IMG/VR virus record: IMGVR_UViG_3300027847_001511
Span: 1-33,728 of that record
Origin: a virus
Strand: one strand, 5' to 3'
Length of the DNA: 33,728 bases
This document shows positions 26,478-33,674 of this stretch, piece by piece. The notes below the pieces were generated by a model. That model did not search any database, had not been told where the DNA came from, and was given only the letters and a program-made list of their open reading frames with translations. The position numbers and the translations under genes were made by a program. Position 1 is the first letter of the stretch. The number at the start of each line of letters is the position of its first letter.

Positions 26478-26753
26478 ATGGCTATTCCCCGTAAGCAGTA
26501 TCAGGTAGTTCTGGAAGTACCACCCGAGCCCCAGCGTGGGCGTCCCGGGCATGGCAACCTCCAGAAGTTCCTCGCTCGTCTTGAGGACGAGCATCCCGGC
26601 GAGTGGTCGGTCCTTGACCGGAACCGCAAGCACATCGGGTACATCTACAACCTGAAGAAGAAGTACCCGAACCTTTCGGTGAACGCTCGTCAGAACGACG
26701 ACGGCACCTACGGCGTTTGGGTGAAGATGGACAAGGCCGAGGCCTCCGTCTAA
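26478..26753 (+). CDS. Small basic protein
   Basis: A 91-aa protein MAIPRKQYQV... with G-R-P-G-H-G-N-L-Q-K-F-L-A-R-L-E, then N-L-K-K-K-Y-P-N-L-S-V-N-A-R and V-W-V-K-M. Small alpha/beta fold, probably nucleic-acid binding by charge. GGAG ribosome site; strong terminator right after. Confidence 0.75.
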   Translation: MAIPRKQYQVVLEVPPEPQRGRPGHGNLQKFLARLEDEHPGEWSVLDRNRKHIGYIYNLKKKYPNLSVNARQNDDGTYGVWVKMDKAEASV

Positions 26754-26778
26754 CTGATCTTCACCACCAAAAAGATTA

Positions 26779-26810
26779 GACCGCGCGGTTTGCCCGTGCG
26801 GTCTTTTCTT
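26779..26810 (+). terminator. Strong terminator
   Basis: GACCGCGCGG-TTTGC-CCGTGCGGTC followed by TTTTCTTTT. Confidence 0.92.
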
Positions 26811-26852
26811 TTGCCCAAATCACTCTCGAGGCGTGAAGCCCCGCAAGATCTT

Positions 26853-27056
26853 TTAGTCGTCGGACTTCTTGCCCTTCGGAGCGGCTTTGGGGGCCGGGGC
26901 CGCTGTACCGAACCGTGCACCGATCGTGGTGACAGTCGGTGCATGCCCGCTGGCGGTGCCGAACTCGGGATGCATGGAATCGTCTGCGTCAAGACCTGAT
27001 TCGTCTTCCGACATGACTCCGGTGACATAATGACTCGGTGAGGTTACTTTGCGCAT
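26853..27056 (-). CDS. Small hypothetical protein
   Basis: A 67-aa protein MRKVTSPSHY..., Ser/Asp-rich then Ala/Pro/Lys-rich (A-P-A-P-K-A-A-P-K-G-K-K). Mostly disordered. GGGAG before the ATG and a TAGAAT upstream. Could be a scaffold-like or linker protein; unknown. Confidence 0.62.
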   Translation of the reverse strand: MRKVTSPSHYVTGVMSEDESGLDADDSMHPEFGTASGHAPTVTTIGARFGTAAPAPKAAPKGKKSDD

Positions 27057-27116
27057 GTTTACTCCCAGTTGGATTGTTCCCCTATTCTACCCCACAGGAG
27101 ATCTTCAAGAAATCAC

Positions 27117-27146
27117 TTGACGCCTTATGCTTGTCTGGTGTAAGGT
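27117..27146 (+). promoter_or_regulatory. Promoter with leader
   Basis: TTGACG, 18 bp, TAAGGT (27141-27146); leader with AAGGGG before ATG 27176. Confidence 0.85.
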
Positions 27147-27175
27147 GATGTTCGTACTGACAAGGGGACTACCTT

Positions 27176-27820
27176 ATGAACAAGAAACAAGAAGCAGCAG
27201 CAGCCCATCGTGAACTCAAGGATGCCATTCTCTATGCACAAGCACTAGAGGACGGCTACGAGTTCCCCGATGAGATCGTCCTGCCTGCCGGCACGCTCGT
27301 ATCCGGTCGGCTGTTCCAACTCTCTAAGCCAGACGTTGACGGTAACCACATTCGAGAGTTGGGCTGGTACCGCTTTGATGGCGCCGTCAAGCAGCCTCCG
27401 TCAAGAATCGGCATGGGGTTCGGCTACTGGGGCACCATCGGCACTTGGACCATCCTCGCCCATGGCCCCTACAACAAGAACGGATCTCCGAAGGGGCATT
27501 GTCGCCAGATCGACCTGTGTGTCGGCGAGGGTGCTTCGGGTCGTGTTGAGACTCGCATCTGGAAGATCGCTAAGGGTCGTGAGACTGCCAACTCTAGGGG
27601 CGTCAAGTTCGTCAAGGTTGCGGAGAACGGTCGTGCCGAACAGTACGCCGACTTCGAGGAATGGTCGGGCGACCATGAGGGGGAGCAGTTCTCAACCCAG
27701 GAGTTGGTCGAAAAGTCTGGTTTTTCATCACAGACCGTATTGAAGTATCTCAAGACCTCGGCCCACTTCACTAAGATCAAGTCGGGCTTGTATGAGTGCG
27801 GAAAGAATCAGACCGCCTAA
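27176..27820 (+). CDS. Hypothetical protein with possible C-terminal HTH
   Basis: A 214-aa protein. An N-terminal helix (K-K-Q-E-A-A-A-A-H-R-E-L) precedes a beta-rich region with G-M-G-F-G-Y-W-G-T-I-G-T-W-T. The C-terminal 40 residues, F-S-T-Q-E-L-V-E-K-S-G-F-S-S-Q-T-V-L-K-Y-L, read as a winged HTH. It may regulate the AAA/VWA genes that follow, or be co-regulated with them. No family recognised. Confidence 0.75.
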   Translation: MNKKQEAAAAHRELKDAILYAQALEDGYEFPDEIVLPAGTLVSGRLFQLSKPDVDGNHIRELGWYRFDGAVKQPPSRIGMGFGYWGTIGTWTILAHGPYNKNGSPKGHCRQIDLCVGEGASGRVETRIWKIAKGRETANSRGVKFVKVAENGRAEQYADFEEWSGDHEGEQFSTQELVEKSGFSSQTVLKYLKTSAHFTKIKSGLYECGKNQTA

Positions 27821-27839
27821 AGAATCTTCCAATAAACCC

Positions 27840-27868
27840 TTGACAGCCCATATTGACTGCTGTAGGGT
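27840..27868 (+). promoter_or_regulatory. Promoter of the AAA/VWA operon
   Basis: TTGACA, 17 bp, TAGGGT (27863-27868); about 35-nt leader with AGGAGG before ATG 27911. Confidence 0.9.
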
Positions 27869-27910
27869 ACTTACATACCTACCGATAACAAGTCCATAGG
27901 AGGACTACTA

Positions 27911-28630
27911 ATGAGCAACTCAGAAGCCACACTCCCCGACTGCTGGGAAAAGTTCCAGCAGGTCCTAGACAACGGGATCGACCGTGTGATCCTGTTCGGC
28001 CCACCGGGAACGGGCAAAACCTACTGTGGTCTGAACCACGGAAACGTCGATGCAGGCGCCTTCCGTCTGGTCTGCACAGAGGACATGACCAACGCCGACG
28101 TGACCGGCTCCTTCATGCTTGAGAAAGGTGACTTCCGCTGGGTATCCGGCGCAGCACTCAAGGCGTGGAACGGGAACGGCAATCAGGGCGGTCGACTCGT
28201 CGTGGACGAGATCGACAAGGCCGGGGGCGACGTGTTCGCCACGCTGCTCGCCATGCTGGACACTCCTGAGTCCGCTTCGTGGGAGAACCCGCAGAACGGT
28301 CGTGTCCACAAGCCGAAGGATGGCTTCACGGCGGTCATGACGACCAACGTCGAAGAAATGCGTGAACTCCCTCCGGCACTCACCGACCGTTTCCCTGTCC
28401 GTATCCGTATCGACCAGCCTCATCCCGATGCTCTCCTGCTGCTCTCCCGTGACCTTCGTGGGATTGCCGTCAAGATGGCTGATGCCGGGGAACGTCGCAT
28501 CTCGCTTCGCCAGTTCATGTCGTTCGACTCGCTTCGCAAGGGGCTGGAAGTTGAGCGTGCCGCTGAGATCGTGTTCGGTAATCGTGCCGAATCCATCATG
28601 GATGCCATCGCCGTGGACGGTGTAGCGTGA
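27911..28630 (+). CDS. AAA+ ATPase, MoxR/CobS-like
   Basis: A 239-aa AAA+ protein: Walker A G30-P-P-G-T-G-K36-T, Walker B L-V-V-D99-E100-I-D, sensor 1 in A-V-M-T-T-N-V-E, and P-A-L-T-D-R-F-P-V-R as the arginine-finger region. MoxR/CobS-type ATPases act as remodelling chaperones with a VWA partner, which is exactly the next gene (ATGA overlap). The substrate in the phage is unknown. Confidence 0.92.
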   Translation: MSNSEATLPDCWEKFQQVLDNGIDRVILFGPPGTGKTYCGLNHGNVDAGAFRLVCTEDMTNADVTGSFMLEKGDFRWVSGAALKAWNGNGNQGGRLVVDEIDKAGGDVFATLLAMLDTPESASWENPQNGRVHKPKDGFTAVMTTNVEEMRELPPALTDRFPVRIRIDQPHPDALLLLSRDLRGIAVKMADAGERRISLRQFMSFDSLRKGLEVERAAEIVFGNRAESIMDAIAVDGVA

Positions 28631-30138
28631 ATCAGCCCACCCACTTCCCTGAGCCGGAGATTCTCTCCCGTGAAGATACAGAACACGGTCGCTGGACCGT
28701 AGAGGGCTGCGCTCCAAAGCGTGGGCTTCCCCACACAATCATCCCTGAGCGCATCATGCACGCCCCTGTCGACACGTCCGACATGTCACGCTGCATCCGT
28801 GCCCATGAGATGATGCACGCCAAGGTTTCTCCCGGCATTGAGTTTCAGACTTGGATCGACCGTGGCTTGGCATCGGAGCAAGCACTCAAATCCGTTGAGG
28901 AAATGCGTGTGAACCACCTTTGCCAACTGGCCGGGTTCGACATGAAAAAGCATCTTTCCGACGACGGCGAGACTTACGACGGGGAACGTGGCGTTGCCCT
29001 GCGTGATTGGCGTGGCTGCGTACTCATGGCAATCGCCTGTGCCGGCACGGCTTCCCACAAGAAGTTCCTGACTGGCGTCCGTCGCCACGATCGCTTTTGG
29101 GGGAAATGCCTGCTGGACATCAGTAAGCGTGCAATGCGTGAGATGAAAAAGGTCTACGCCGTCGACCTCGCCTCCACAAAGGTCCACAAAGACATCGGCA
29201 TTGCTCCCATGGGATTCGCTCACACAGAGCGCATCGCTGAGTGGATCGACAGGATCGCTGAACAGGAGCCACCACCACCGCCAGAGTCAGAGACTGAGAA
29301 GGCTTCGACTCCCGACGCCGACGACGCCGACGAAAACGAGGGCCAAGAGGGTGTCGCGGAGGGTCGCAAACTCACCCATGACAACCGTGGGAAGGAGAAC
29401 CCTCAGAAGGAAGAAGGGTTTGGAGAACGCCTAAAGGGCATCACTCCCGATCGCGGCTTCTACGATATTCCTCGCTGGAATGAACTCCGTGTCGAAAAAC
29501 TGCCTTTGACTACTCTGGTCCCCGGCACCATCGGCAAGAAGCGCATCGCTTCCAACACGGGTCGCCACCCTCGTCGCCTCCACCGTTACCTAACCGATCC
29601 CGAAATGCGTATCTTCGATCGCGTAATCAAGGGCGTGGGCGGGGTGCTGGTGCTGGACTGCTCCGGCTCAATGGATCTAACCAAAAAGCAGATCCGTGAA
29701 ATCTTGCAGGCCGCACCCGGCGTAACCGTGCTGGGCTACACCGATCGTGGCAACGATGGCCCGAACGCATGGGTACTGGCCGACAAGGGGCGCATGGTCG
29801 ACGATCTTCCATTCACCGGCTCCGGCAACGGCGTCGATCTCCCCGCAATCGAATGGGGCGTCGCCCACAAGCAGCGTTCCGGTGCCCCCGTCATATGGGT
29901 GAGCGATGGCGGCGTCTGCGGCGCCGGGCAAGGCTCATCGGATGCGCTGGCGATGCAATGTATCAAATACTGCATCAAGAATCGGGTCATCGTCGTACCC
30001 CACTTGAGCGAGGCTGTCGAAATGCTCAAGAAGATGAAACGTGGAGAAAAAGGGCGCACTCGCTGGCCTAGCCAACTCCGCTACGTCTACCGCAACATGA
30101 ACGGCTCTCGTCTGGAGGACGACTACCCGAACGGTTGA
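28627..30138 (+). CDS. VWA-domain protein with HExxH metallopeptidase motif, CobT-like
   Basis: A 503-aa protein. The N-terminal domain has A-H60-E-M-M-H64-A, an HExxH zinc motif inside a helical region that continues to E-M-R-V-N-H. A low-complexity acidic linker follows at about 215-265. The C-terminal VWA domain has the MIDAS site D344-C-S346-G-S348 and later W-V-S-D-G-G. Together with the AAA+ partner this matches the CobS/CobT or MoxR/VWA arrangement. It may clip or remodel a host or virion protein. A terminator follows. Confidence 0.9.
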   Translation: MNQPTHFPEPEILSREDTEHGRWTVEGCAPKRGLPHTIIPERIMHAPVDTSDMSRCIRAHEMMHAKVSPGIEFQTWIDRGLASEQALKSVEEMRVNHLCQLAGFDMKKHLSDDGETYDGERGVALRDWRGCVLMAIACAGTASHKKFLTGVRRHDRFWGKCLLDISKRAMREMKKVYAVDLASTKVHKDIGIAPMGFAHTERIAEWIDRIAEQEPPPPPESETEKASTPDADDADENEGQEGVAEGRKLTHDNRGKENPQKEEGFGERLKGITPDRGFYDIPRWNELRVEKLPLTTLVPGTIGKKRIASNTGRHPRRLHRYLTDPEMRIFDRVIKGVGGVLVLDCSGSMDLTKKQIREILQAAPGVTVLGYTDRGNDGPNAWVLADKGRMVDDLPFTGSGNGVDLPAIEWGVAHKQRSGAPVIWVSDGGVCGAGQGSSDALAMQCIKYCIKNRVIVVPHLSEAVEMLKKMKRGEKGRTRWPSQLRYVYRNMNGSRLEDDYPNG

Positions 30139-30154
30139 TGGTAAAAGATCGTTG

Positions 30155-30204
30155 GCCCCTCCGGAGATTCGTGTCCTCCTTGCTCCGGAGGGGTCAGCCT
30201 TTTC
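30155..30204 (+). terminator. Terminator of the AAA/VWA operon
   Basis: GCCCCTCCGGAG, 16-nt loop, CTCCGGAGGGGTC, then TTTTCGTTT. Confidence 0.85.
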
Positions 30205-30406
30205 GTTTCTGACTGAACAACCCCCGGTCCCACAGCCGGGTCGCCATAGTTATGGCAACGACTGCTGAGCATTGCGCCCAGCGGAGATCAGCGCCCAGGA
30301 TCTTGAGGATCCCCCACAGCGCCACGCTGTAGAGCGGTAGCGACAGGATAATGAACAACAACGGTGCGGTTGCCGTTAGTTCGTTGGCGTCCACGGTCTC
30401 AGGCAC
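30194..30406 (-). CDS. Small two-span membrane protein
   Basis: A 70-aa protein with two hydrophobic spans (A-P-L-L-F-I-I-L-S-L-P-L-Y-S-V-A-L-W-G-I-L and A-V-V-A-I-T-M-A-T) and a basic tail (F-S-Q-K-R-K-G). Size and shape fit a holin, but there is no lysis neighbour here. GTG 30406 chosen for its 8-bp overlap and CGGAGG nine bases upstream. Confidence 0.65.
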   Translation of the reverse strand: MPETVDANELTATAPLLFIILSLPLYSVALWGILKILGADLRWAQCSAVVAITMATRLWDRGLFSQKRKG

Positions 30407-30848
30407 TGGCGAATGCCTCCGGCCCAACGATCTGGTGGATGCGTTGCCGCGACAACTCGTATGTGTCGGCTAACACCTTGACTCTGGCTCCGTCGCCGTA
30501 GAGACGCTGGATCTCCTTGTTTCTTGCCGCTTTTGACGCCGGCCCAGGCCGTAGTGGTCCCCACTCCCAACCCGGGATTGATTCAAGTGCTTCTTCTCGC
30601 TCCCGGAACTTGACAAGGTTCGACTCAAGTTTTCGAACGGCCGCCGAATCTCCTCGGTTTCGTGCAATATCCCGGTCTTCTCGCAGTTTTCGCCGCCGCT
30701 GCCGCAGATAAGACACAAAGGAGCCAAGTTTGACTTCCATGCCTTCGAGCACCTCGACGTGGAGGGCCGGCACGCGGCAGTGTCCCTCCCGTCGAGCGAA
30801 CTGATTGAGCGCTACTACATACCACTGGAACCGCAGATTGTTGTCCAT
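30399..30848 (-). CDS. Helicase-associated (HA) domain protein with C-terminal HTH
   Basis: A 149-aa protein. Residues 5-95 match the HA domain (PF03457) pattern: W...L-N-Q-F-A-R-R-E-G-H-C-R-V-P, then K-L-G-S-F-V-S-Y-L-R, ending I-P-G-W-E-W-G-P. The C-terminal 40 residues, L-Y-G-D-G-A-R-V-K-V-L-A-D-T-Y-E-L-S-R-Q-R-I-H-Q-I-V, are an HTH. HA domains normally sit beside helicases; alone with an HTH it is probably a DNA-binding regulator. TAGTGT lies 6 bp before the ATG, so it may be leaderless. Confidence 0.8.
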   Translation of the reverse strand: MDNNLRFQWYVVALNQFARREGHCRVPALHVEVLEGMEVKLGSFVSYLRQRRRKLREDRDIARNRGDSAAVRKLESNLVKFREREEALESIPGWEWGPLRPGPASKAARNKEIQRLYGDGARVKVLADTYELSRQRIHQIVGPEAFASA

Positions 30849-30860
30849 ACGTCTACACTA

Positions 30861-30875
30861 GTACGAGAGTCGTAC
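30861..30875. promoter_or_regulatory. Perfect inverted repeat between divergent genes
   Basis: GTACGA-GAG-TCGTAC, 12 bp upstream of the HA-HTH start and about 35 bp upstream of the plus gene at 30909, just upstream of the HA gene's -10. A likely operator, perhaps autoregulatory. Confidence 0.6.
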
Positions 30876-30908
30876 AACCGACAACCCCCTCCACCACAGG
30901 TGAATAAC

Positions 30909-31346
30909 ATGGACCCTCAGGAAATAGAGGACCTCAGAGACGAGATCATGAAGTTCCTTCAGGCTCTCCCTGGACCGGAAACCTCAAAACTCAAGGATCT
31001 GATGGACAAACTCGCCGAGCAGATGATCGAGACGCAGTCCGATGGGAATGACGTGCTCTTCTGCGGAAGCGATGGGAAGACCATCATCAAGGCCGTTCAC
31101 TTCCCGAGATCTAGTCTTGGTAGCGACGGCCCCGTGATTCTTCCGAGTGCCGATAGCAAAGTTATCCTTGCTGCGTTCTCCGATGAGTATGTCCAGACCA
31201 ATCTGGACGAGGTGCGCAACGTTTTCCAAGATCCTTCAGTGCGCGAGCACCAATGGGAACAGTTTCTGAATGGTTTGGCCACCCAAGTAAGCCGGGCTCA
31301 TGCTGAAAGTGACGAGTTCGACTGGTCCGGTGCTCTGCCCGAGTAA
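30909..31346 (+). CDS. Hypothetical protein
   Basis: A 145-aa protein MDPQEIEDLR... an N-terminal helical pair (K-L-K-D-L-M-D-K-L-A-E-Q-M), a strand (V-L-F-C-G-S-D-G-K-T-I-I-K-A-V) and a helical C-terminus. Function unknown. ATG 30909 chosen over 30759 because the earlier codons run antisense through the HA gene. Confidence 0.72.
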   Translation: MDPQEIEDLRDEIMKFLQALPGPETSKLKDLMDKLAEQMIETQSDGNDVLFCGSDGKTIIKAVHFPRSSLGSDGPVILPSADSKVILAAFSDEYVQTNLDEVRNVFQDPSVREHQWEQFLNGLATQVSRAHAESDEFDWSGALPE

Positions 31347-32204
31347 AAGTTGGCTTTCTCGTTTACTCTTTACCAACCTTGTGGGGACCAATAACGCTCT
31401 GACCTGCAGGTTTGCGAAAAGCACCATATAGGGTATGTGCTACATTGAAGCACATGGGGATGGAAGTGCATCAGCCTGAATGCTGAGAATAATGCAAGCG
31501 GGGACCTTGCATCAAAAAATGACTTTAAGGATCCGACCCCCGACTCTCATCCTCATTCCCACTGATTCTCAAAAGTCTTCCAGGGGAACGCTCAAAAAGC
31601 CGGTTAAAAGCCGGTTACTCCTCCTGGCCGCCTCGAGGAGATAAACCAGAAACTTGACTTTTCGATCCAGGTGCAGTAGTTGCAGTGCTCGAAAAGTGGA
31701 CTTTTGGGCATCCACCACGAGTAGCCTGGTTTGCTGATATCTCAGTTTAAACAAGCAGAACCTTGCATTGCGAGTTCGGAAATTGCCGATCGCCGTCCTG
31801 GATTTCGATTTCAAATCTCGCGCGCTATGCACCGACGGTGGTGGATAGCACTGCGGGTAGATGAGGGCGACCCCCAAAAATGCGGGAGCCCGGAGAGATC
31901 AGCGCCACCTGCCACCACTGAAATATCCCCGGGCTCAACCGCATTACATTCTTGCTTCGCCGTCTCTTGCCTGCTCCGGCTTTACCAGATTACCACGTTT
32001 CTGGATTTTCTTGAGATAGTTGCTTGCGCCGGCGGCCCGCGAGTGCTAGTTTCACAACTCACAACCAAGCGGCCGGCCCGGCGCTCATCAAGACTGTTGA
32101 AAAACCACGGTCTCGGATCGACGCGTCCATATATCAGTCGAGCATTTCTAAAGGTTCCCCCCAGACCCCCCTCCAAAGGGGGCTCAGGATCCTGAAGGAA
32201 TCAC
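31347..32204. other. Long gene-free, hairpin-rich region
   Basis: About 850 bp with no convincing ORF (frames present are short and of poor composition). Inverted repeats: ATGTGCT-7-AGCACAT (31435-31455), ATGCAAG-7-CTTGCAT (31492-31512), and CTCCTC..GAGGAG near 31618-31641. An 11-bp tandem repeat, AAAGCCGGTTA, lies near 31597. Candidate replication origin, recombination site or untranslated RNA. Confidence 0.55.
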
Positions 32205-32233
32205 TTGACGAGGTCATTGAGTTTCTGTATACT
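32205..32233 (+). promoter_or_regulatory. Promoter of the replication-initiation operon
   Basis: TTGACG, 17 bp, TATACT (32228-32233). The leader contains the dispersed element (32248-32266). Confidence 0.88.
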
Positions 32234-32247
32234 CTCGCTACCACTAC

Positions 32248-32266
32248 CTGGTGGCGGAAGGACTAG
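32248..32266 (+). repeat. Dispersed element copy in a 5' leader
   Basis: CTGGTGGCGGAAGGACTAG, preceded by CTCGCTACCACTAC, starting right after the predicted transcription start. ACCA-CTACC-TGGT can form a small hairpin. Confidence 0.65.
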
Positions 32267-32274
32267 ATAATTCA

Positions 32275-32295
32275 ATGGTCTCTGAGATCTCATGA
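32275..32295 (+). CDS. Six-codon leader ORF
   Basis: ATG plus five codons then TGA, overlapping the next start as ATGA. Probably translational coupling for the 32292 gene. Confidence 0.35.
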   Translation: MVSEIS

Positions 32296-32705
32296 CAACT
32301 CCCAACTCTAAGGGGCGTGGCGAGTCGCGCCTGAAGAGAGATCAGCGGCGTAAGGCTGAACTAATCCCTGATGCCCTGATATCTGAGGTGTATGAGTACT
32401 GGCTGCAGGTTATGAGGCCAGGACGCACCCGGGTGCCGGCTTTGGATGCGAAGCGTCGTTTAAAGGTGGCTTCCGCTATCGCCGACTACGGGGCCGCCGA
32501 TTGCATGCGTGCCATCGATGGGTGCGCCCATTCGGATTTCCACATGGGTAGGAACAGGCAGAACAAGAAGTACGACGATCTTGAACTAATTTTCAGAGAT
32601 CAGGATCATATTGAACGGTTTCTGGGTAGCGCCGAGTCAGTGCCCGAGTCTGGCGAGTGGGATGCCGAGCCCTCGAGGGAAAGGTGCAAGAATGCTGAAA
32701 ACTGA
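32292..32705 (+). CDS. Phage replication-initiation/replisome-organiser-like protein (C-terminal-type domain)
   Basis: A 137-aa protein. Residues 30-115 contain V-Y-E-Y-W, R-R-L-K-V-A-S-A-I-A-D-Y-G, A-I-D-G-C and F-H-M-G-R-N, then Y-D-D-L-E-L-I-F-R-D-x-x-H-I-E-R-F, a pattern found at the C-terminus of phage O-like and DnaD-like replication proteins. The origin-binding N-terminal part is absent, so it may work with a separate DNA-binding protein. It overlaps the loader-like gene by 14 bp. Confidence 0.75.
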   Translation: MTTPNSKGRGESRLKRDQRRKAELIPDALISEVYEYWLQVMRPGRTRVPALDAKRRLKVASAIADYGAADCMRAIDGCAHSDFHMGRNRQNKKYDDLELIFRDQDHIERFLGSAESVPESGEWDAEPSRERCKNAEN

Positions 32706-33168
32706 ACTGAAGGACCTGGTTCTCAGAACTTTCGCCTTGTTTAATCAGACCCTGTACGCAGCGGATCAGCAAATCACTTTGACTTCCTGGTTTTCTGTGC
32801 TGCATGACCTGCAGTTCGAAGACTGCCGGCAAGCCCTGGAGACGTGCGCAATTGCTGACAAATTCATGCCAACCCCTGGAGCGCTCCGCCGCCTGGTTAT
32901 CAGCGAGAAAGAAGACATCCCAACCGAACACCAATTCTGGTCATACATCCAAGCCGGAATAAAAGCCCGGAACGAAGGCACCACAATAAAAACCCGGAAA
33001 GAAATAGCGGAACACCCCATAGTCATAAAAACCATAGAAGAAATCGGGCACGACGTAGTCTGGGGACTACACACAAACGGAGACAGACAATGGGCACTAG
33101 CCGCATATAACGAAAACCTTAAACGCTTCATGGCTAAAGGCATCACGGTGGTGGAAAGCAATGCGTAG
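32692..33168 (+). CDS. G39P-like helicase loader
   Basis: A 158-aa protein. Residues 4-70 have the layout of the phage loader domain (G39P-like, PF11417): L-N-Q-T, T-L-T-S-W-F-S-V-L, F-E-D-C-R-Q-A-L-E and K-F-M-P-T-P-G-A-L-R-R-L. The rest is charged helix. It should bring the replicative helicase to the origin; the helicase could be the primase-helicase here or the host DnaB. Start ATG 32692 has GAGGGAAAGG nearby. Confidence 0.75.
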   Translation: MLKTELKDLVLRTFALFNQTLYAADQQITLTSWFSVLHDLQFEDCRQALETCAIADKFMPTPGALRRLVISEKEDIPTEHQFWSYIQAGIKARNEGTTIKTRKEIAEHPIVIKTIEEIGHDVVWGLHTNGDRQWALAAYNENLKRFMAKGITVVESNA

Positions 33169-33334
33169 AAACCCCGGACGCCCACCCAAAGAACCCACAG
33201 GCGACAAATCAACCCTCACACTGAAGATAACAGCCGACTTCAAACGCCTACTCATGCGCCAAGCCCACGCATACGGCATGACACTAACCGAATACATCAT
33301 AACCCTAGTCAAAAGAGACGCAGAACAACCATGA
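33161..33334 (+). CDS. Small RHH protein with GRPP basic arm
   Basis: A 57-aa protein: the basic arm M-R-R-N-P-G-R-P-P-K, the strand S-T-L-T-L-K-I-T, and two helices ending L-T-E-Y-I-I-T-L-V-K-R, an Arc/CopG-like ribbon-helix-helix. It begins inside the loader gene (8 bp overlap) and ends with an ATGA overlap. Likely transcription repressor. Confidence 0.75.
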   Translation: MRRNPGRPPKEPTGDKSTLTLKITADFKRLLMRQAHAYGMTLTEYIITLVKRDAEQP

Positions 33335-33672
33335 GAAAGGCAACCAGAGCCCAATACCCCCACCGAATGTACAATATTGTACTCAGAATAACCGGCAAAG
33401 AGAAAAACAAGATCCTAAAAGCCGCCAAAAAAGCCGAACTAACACTCACAAACTACATAAAGTACTGCATCTACACCGAAACACGCCGAGAACAAGGCTT
33501 CCCCACACCAAACAAAACACTCCACCCACTCCCAACCATACAAGAACAAATCAAAGCAATCGCCACAGGATCCAGCCTGGCGCAGCCCTGTGGGGCTTTT
33601 GGGTGTGATTTGGTGGTGGTGGATGTGGCTTCTATGAGGTTTTGTGAGGTTTGTAGTTTGAGGGTGGGGTAG
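33331..33672 (+). CDS. RHH protein with C-terminal zinc ribbon
   Basis: A 113-aa protein. The strand Y-N-I-V-L-R-I-T is followed by helices K-I-L-K-A-A-K-K-A-E-L and T-N-Y-I-K-Y-C-I-Y, the RHH unit; a Pro-rich linker and C-G-A-F-G-C then C-E-V-C form a zinc site. Same order as 1950-2537. Base composition flips from A/C-rich to G/T-rich at about 33590 inside the gene, between the two domains. Confidence 0.68.
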   Translation: MRKATRAQYPHRMYNIVLRITGKEKNKILKAAKKAELTLTNYIKYCIYTETRREQGFPTPNKTLHPLPTIQEQIKAIATGSSLAQPCGAFGCDLVVVDVASMRFCEVCSLRVG

Positions 33673-33674
33673 GT

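Noticed and set aside
27965-28738. 257-aa minus-strand ORF opposite the AAA+ gene
   Set aside because: Antisense to a clear AAA+ coding sequence with Walker motifs. No start signals.
31569-32195. 102-aa minus and 154-aa plus ORFs in the long gap
   Set aside because: Poor codon pattern, no ribosome sites, hairpins inside, and mutually overlapping on opposite strands.
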